The position numbers and the translations under genes are program-made. Of a DNA stretch of 9,675 nt, positions 6,442-9,675 are shown one piece after another. Position 1 is the stretch's first letter. Every line of letters begins with the position of its first letter. The DNA is from an uncultured Collinsella sp. (GTDB taxonomy: Bacteria > Actinomycetota > Coriobacteriia > Coriobacteriales > Coriobacteriaceae): NCBI GenBank assembly GCA_902467875.1, contig CABQWP010000068.1:1-9675 (forward strand). Reading direction: 5' to 3'. Below the pieces are notes generated by a model that did no database searches, was not told where the DNA came from, and worked only from the letters and a program-made list of their open reading frames with translations.

Positions 6442-7050
6442 TTAGGCACGAGCGCCAAGGCGAGTGTTGTAAGCCGTTGCCATGGCATTGGTATTATTGA
6501 TGATGATGTTCATAGCGAAGATGGGACCAAGGCCGCACAGGAGCGCGCCGAAGATCTGCCACAGAAGAACGGTGGTGCCGTTTTCCTGGAACACCAGGCC
6601 GTAGCGAGGAGCGTTGGCCTGCAGGCGGTTGCCAATCTTGTAATACCAGTAGTACGCGTAGAAGCCGCAGGTCACAAACGATAGAAGGATGAATTCCGCC
6701 AGACCCGGCGTGTAATCGCCGTCATCCTGACACAACGTGTTGACGTCGCGTGCCAAGCAATACAGGAAGTAGAACGAATAGATACCGCAGGTCACAAGAG
6801 AGAGCAGCAGCCAGCCGATCAGGCTGCGGTCAGCCTTAATGGGGCCATAGCCCATCGGAGCGGATGCGGACTGTTGGGCGTATTGACCGGTGTACTGCTG
6901 CTGAGGCTGGGGCACGGGCTGAATAGCCTGGGCCGGAGCGGGCTGGGGCTGCGGGGCCGGAGCGGCAGAAGCGGCACCAACGGCGGATCCGCAAACAGGG
7001 CAGAATTTGGCATCATCCGAAATGGGAGAACCACAAGTGGGACAGAACAT
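6442..7050 (-). CDS. Zinc-ribbon protein with DUF4234-like membrane domain
   Basis: This is a predicted membrane protein with a cytoplasmic metal-binding head; its function is unknown. The 202 residues begin with a zinc ribbon whose CxxC pairs are Cys3/Cys6 and Cys17/Cys20 (FCPTCG and FCPVCG). A Pro/Gln/Ala-rich linker covers about 25-68. The membrane part contains two similar segments, LLSLVTCGIYSFYFLYCLARD and LLSFVTCGFYAYYWYYKIGN, the VTCG(I/F)Y repeat typical of DUF4234, and then a third hydrophobic stretch (LLWQIFGALLCGLGPIFAM). The ATG at 7050 has GGAGAGG about 6 bases upstream. It has its own upstream region after a terminator, and probably forms an operon with the DUF2752 gene 13 bases downstream. 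The larger zinc-ribbon neighbour shares the same N-terminal design. Confidence 0.88.
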   Translation of the reverse strand: MFCPTCGSPISDDAKFCPVCGSAVGAASAAPAPQPQPAPAQAIQPVPQPQQQYTGQYAQQSASAPMGYGPIKADRSLIGWLLLSLVTCGIYSFYFLYCLARDVNTLCQDDGDYTPGLAEFILLSFVTCGFYAYYWYYKIGNRLQANAPRYGLVFQENGTTVLLWQIFGALLCGLGPIFAMNIIINNTNAMATAYNTRLGARA

Positions 7051-7125
7051 GAGCCTCTCCTTTTCCTAAGGCGTCGCACGCCTTCAAACCTTACACGTCT
7101 ACGTTCTCAACAATAGCCGCGACGT

Positions 7126-7137
7126 TGTTGCGCAACA
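7126..7137. promoter_or_regulatory. Perfect 12-bp palindrome upstream of the zinc-ribbon/DUF4234 gene
   Basis: TGTTGCGCAACA is its own reverse complement. It lies 76-87 bases before the ATG at 7050, in the only plausible promoter region for this operon. A further CAACAA at 7108-7113 is inverted relative to TTGTTG at 7125-7130, so three related half-sites occur within about 30 bases. That layout fits an operator. No promoter hexamers near it are convincing, and no regulator gene is adjacent. Confidence 0.35.
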
Positions 7138-7201
7138 TTGACCAATTTCCGAGAAATTTTGCTGCAACCGTTTTCCCAGGCATTTTCTTGCTTTCGCAGT
7201 A

Positions 7202-7238
7202 GAAAAAGGCACCCCGGGCTCAGTTGCCCAGGGCGCCT
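7202..7238 (-). terminator. Rho-independent terminator of the larger zinc-ribbon gene
   Basis: On the minus strand, 7238-7226 and 7219-7207 form a 13-bp stem around a 6-base loop, followed by a run of U (7207-7202). Two of the 13 pairs are G-U on minus-strand RNA but would be A-C mismatches on plus-strand RNA. The hairpin therefore favours the minus direction. It starts 8 bases after the TAG at 7246, so it should end that transcript before the next zinc-ribbon gene. Confidence 0.88.
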
Positions 7239-7245
7239 CGACCGG

Positions 7246-8562
7246 CTATTCGGTTTGATTGTTTTCGGCAGCAGGATTATCGCCCGGCTCATCCGCCGGC
7301 GTGGCAACGGCATCCCAATCGGGCTCCGCAGGCGTCGCCTCGGACGCCGGTGCGGGGACAGGAGCAGGTGCCGGGGCAGGGGCAGGCGCGGGTGCCGGGG
7401 CAGGTGCAGGCGCGGGTGCCGGGGCAGGCGCAGCACCAGTGGCTGCCGTGGGATTGAATCCCGCAGGAGCAGGCTTCTTCTCACCCGGGAGCACAAAAGT
7501 CAAAACGTCGTCCTTGTCCTCATCGGCCCATTCGCTTGCATAACGTGCAGCCCAATAGCCAACGGCACGGTGCTTGAGCATCTTGCCAAAGACCGTAAGG
7601 AACACCGTGACGAATGCAATCAGCACCAGGAACAATACGAGCGTGACACCACCGGCGGTAACAATCGCCTCGATACCCGTGGGGCGATAGTAATAGCCGT
7701 ACGCGCCAATTCCGGCGATGGCACCAAAGACAGCTGTCAAGATCCACGTAATGGCGTTGGAAACCAGGCCCGTCAAAAACTCGGGAAGGAACGAAGCGCA
7801 GAACAGCTTGGTCTTGTTGTGCTTAAACGCCGCCCAGACCTTGTCGAGCGAAAACGCGCTCTCAACGCGCCCGGTCACCGCAAAGTGCATCACGGCAATG
7901 TCGGCGAACATCTTAAAGAAGACCCCCAAGACTGCCGTGGCAATCATAGCCAGGACAAGCAGGCCGAGCGAACCGAACAGCGCAGCCTCGAGCGCATAGG
8001 AGCCATAGTAGGAGTACGAGCCTGCGGCACCAAGCGCCACGCCCTCCACCAGCGAAAGCACTACACCGATAACGGGAATGGCAGCGATAACCTCGAGCAC
8101 GACCGAAATAACGCTCGAAAAGACTCCGAGACCAAACGACGTGGAACGCATCAGCGGACGATCCATGCCGTCATCGATCTTAAGCGACAGATCGCGACCC
8201 CACTCGATGCCAAAGCCGGAACCGCACACGCTCGCAATGCAAGCTGCCAAAAAGCCGATGGCAGCCGCAATGCCGCCAATAACGGGAATAAACAACACGA
8301 GCACCGACACAACGCAAATCAGCGCCGGCAAAAACGCGATTTGGCATACACGCTGAAGCACGCCCGGGGTCTTGGTCATATCCTGGAACGCCTGAACCAC
8401 ACAGCCCTTTGGCGCATTCGCCACGGGCGGTTGCGGAACAAACTGCTGGGGCTGAGGCTGTCCCTGGGGAGCGGGGCCAGCGGCACCGGCATTAGGAGCA
8501 CCACACACGCCGCAGAACTTGTCGTTATCGCCCATGGGGGCGCCACACTGCGAGCAGAACAT
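7246..8562 (-). CDS. Zinc-ribbon multi-pass membrane protein with (Ala-Pro)n tail
   Basis: This is a predicted polytopic membrane protein of about 438 residues and unknown function. A zinc ribbon opens it (Cys3/Cys6 and Cys17/Cys20; FCSQCG and FCGVCG), followed by a Gly/Pro/Gln linker to about 50. The membrane region (about 55-330) has some six or more hydrophobic segments, near 75-95, 96-115, 143-175, 193-215, 265-287 and 303-325. Among them are FGIEWGRDLSLKIDDGMDR and a KVWAAFKHNK loop. The layout resembles DUF4013-type proteins, but I am not sure of that family. After an acidic segment (SEWADEDKDD) come about a dozen Ala-Pro pairs and an acidic C-terminus. The ATG at 8562 has AAGGGA about 8 bases upstream. 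The 149-base gap to the YitT gene shows only a lone GATAAT (8628 to 8623) as a possible -10. The gene ends at its own terminator. Confidence 0.85.
   Translation of the reverse strand: MFCSQCGAPMGDNDKFCGVCGAPNAGAAGPAPQGQPQPQQFVPQPPVANAPKGCVVQAFQDMTKTPGVLQRVCQIAFLPALICVVSVLVLFIPVIGGIAAAIGFLAACIASVCGSGFGIEWGRDLSLKIDDGMDRPLMRSTSFGLGVFSSVISVVLEVIAAIPVIGVVLSLVEGVALGAAGSYSYYGSYALEAALFGSLGLLVLAMIATAVLGVFFKMFADIAVMHFAVTGRVESAFSLDKVWAAFKHNKTKLFCASFLPEFLTGLVSNAITWILTAVFGAIAGIGAYGYYYRPTGIEAIVTAGGVTLVLFLVLIAFVTVFLTVFGKMLKHRAVGYWAARYASEWADEDKDDVLTFVLPGEKKPAPAGFNPTAATGAAPAPAPAPAPAPAPAPAPAPAPAPVPAPASEATPAEPDWDAVATPADEPGDNPAAENNQTE
7361..7432. repeat. In-frame hexamer/24-mer tandem repeat encoding Ala-Pro
   Basis: Twelve consecutive GGNGCN/GGGGCA-type hexamers fill 72 bases. 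A higher-order period of 24 is visible: 7367-7390 and 7391-7414 differ at one base, and 7415-7432 begins a third copy. Each 24-mer encodes four Ala-Pro pairs on the minus strand. Any gain or loss of whole units keeps the reading frame. Confidence 0.9.
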
Positions 8563-8711
8563 AGAATCATCCCTTCGTATCTAGAGCGAATCACCTGGAT
8601 CGCAAACGATGTCTTTGGCATCATTATCACCCAATGTGAGTTCAAATACTCTTAGATGACGTATTTGCAACGCGCGAGGCGCTTTTCGATTGTTTGATGA
8701 ATGCGTTCGCG

Positions 8712-9635
8712 CTAGTTCGTGCCGCGGAAACCCTTGCCGACGATCTCGGAACTGTCGACAATCGTGATAAAGGCACCCGGATCGACCTCGCGCGCATAGC
8801 GGCGCAGTTGCACGGCCTCGCGACGGCTCAGCACGCTCATGATCACCGTCACGCACTTGCCCGAGAAGGCACCGTAGCCGCGACTAATGGTCGCCGTACG
8901 GTTGAGATGCTTGACGATAAACTCCTCGACCTTAAGGGGCTCGGAACAAATGACCGTGCAGACCTTACGAAGGTGAATGCTCTCGATGGCTTTGTCGACC
9001 ACAAGCGTCTTGGCAAACAGGCCGAGCACGCAATACAGACCGACACGCGGGCCGTACAAGAAGGCCGCGATGGCCACGATGCCGATATCGACCAGCAGCA
9101 GGGCGCGGCCAATCTCGAGCGTCGTGCGGCGCTTGAGGATCATGGCAAGAATGTCCGTGCCACCCGTCGAGGCGCCGATATCAAAGACGATGGCGCTGCC
9201 GAGCGCCGGCAGAATCACGGCAAAACACAGGTCGAGCCACATATCGCCCGTCATCGAGACACTGGTCGGGATAAAGAGCTCGAAAAGCGAAACATAGGCG
9301 GACAGCGCAAACGAGGCGAAGACGCTCCACAGGATTGCCTTGCGCTCCAAAAAGATAAAGCCCAAAACGACGAGAACCGCGTTGATAATCCACATAAAGA
9401 CGCCGACGGGCAGGGTCGGGAACAGCGTGGACAGAATAACCGACACGCCCGAGGTGCCGCCAAAAGCAAAGTGATTAGGGGTTTTAAACGCAACGATGGC
9501 AAAGGCCGTAAGAATCAGGCCCAGATTGAGCTCGGCGAAAAAGCGCGGGAAGCCTGGCTCCTGGCTACGCTTTTGGCCGGCACGCTCGCCGCGCTCGATA
9601 TCGGTGCGATCAACCACGCGCTCCATCGGCACCAC
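8712..9635 (-). CDS. YitT family membrane protein (DUF161 + DUF2179)
   Basis: This is a membrane protein of the YitT/YebE-like family, whose molecular function is not established. The 307 residues counted from the GTG at 9635 contain a charged N-terminus (1-33) and membrane helices from about 36 to 215. The two family loops are GGTSGVSVIL (59-68) and GASTGGTDILAMIL (154-167). A C-terminal DUF2179 domain (about 220-305) includes KVCTVICSEP, TISRGYGAFSG and ITIVDSSEIVGKGF. The core starts near residue 33, so the start is uncertain. The ATG at 9626 lacks a ribosome site. The GTG at 9635 has GAGGAGG 14 bases upstream, which is too far. The frame stays open to the window edge (9675), so the true start may lie outside. 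There is no clear terminator between it and the zinc-ribbon gene 149 bases downstream, so read-through is possible. Confidence 0.9.
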   Translation of the reverse strand: MVPMERVVDRTDIERGERAGQKRSQEPGFPRFFAELNLGLILTAFAIVAFKTPNHFAFGGTSGVSVILSTLFPTLPVGVFMWIINAVLVVLGFIFLERKAILWSVFASFALSAYVSLFELFIPTSVSMTGDMWLDLCFAVILPALGSAIVFDIGASTGGTDILAMILKRRTTLEIGRALLLVDIGIVAIAAFLYGPRVGLYCVLGLFAKTLVVDKAIESIHLRKVCTVICSEPLKVEEFIVKHLNRTATISRGYGAFSGKCVTVIMSVLSRREAVQLRRYAREVDPGAFITIVDSSEIVGKGFRGTN

Positions 9636-9675
9636 GGGAGGACGATGTACCTCCTCGGCAGCTCGCGATGCCGCC

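Noticed and set aside
8675..8692. GCGC-GAG-GCGC followed by TTTT as a plus-strand terminator
   Set aside because: The stem is only 4 bp, it faces the wrong way for the flanking minus-strand genes, and no plus-strand gene leads into it.

Overview
The window looks like chromosomal DNA from a high-GC gut actinobacterium of the class Coriobacteriia, probably Collinsella or a close relative. This rests on the GroEL/GroES sequence style, the strong G/C bias at third codon positions, and the alanine-rich zinc-ribbon membrane proteins. It is an inference from sequence character; no database was searched. Most genes are on the minus strand.

Positions 1-2575: a probable C-terminal gene tail on the plus strand (1-46) converges on a strong hairpin (61-101). 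The minus-strand groES-groEL chaperonin operon follows, with good ribosome binding sites on both genes and a likely promoter near 2300. Upstream of that promoter, and filling almost the whole gap to the next gene, lies the most striking non-coding structure here. It is an imperfect palindrome of about 232 bp (2328-2559) with a 35-bp near-perfect stem, separate outer arms and an inner hairpin. No gene or ordinary terminator explains it.

Positions 2576-5951: two divergently transcribed metallohydrolases share a control region of about 170 bp. One is a YtcJ-type amidohydrolase (minus strand). The other is an M20D-type amidase/aminoacylase (plus strand) with an unusual charged, alanine-rich C-terminal tail of about 70 residues. 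A perfect 17-bp-stem hairpin at 5881-5919 separates the second from the convergent genes to its right.

Positions 5952-9675: four minus-strand membrane-protein genes. They are a YitT-family protein (N-terminus near or beyond the window edge); a zinc-ribbon multi-pass protein with an (Ala-Pro)n tail; a second zinc-ribbon protein with a DUF4234-like membrane domain; and a DUF2752 protein probably co-translated with the second. The two zinc-ribbon proteins share the same N-terminal module joined to unrelated membrane domains. A strand-specific terminator at 7202-7238 separates them, so they are probably separate transcripts.

Most of the window is ordinary housekeeping and accessory metabolism. 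I see no CRISPR array, phage gene, transposase, tRNA or rRNA. The candidates for something undescribed are the long palindrome upstream of groES and the zinc-ribbon/DUF4234/DUF2752 membrane gene set.
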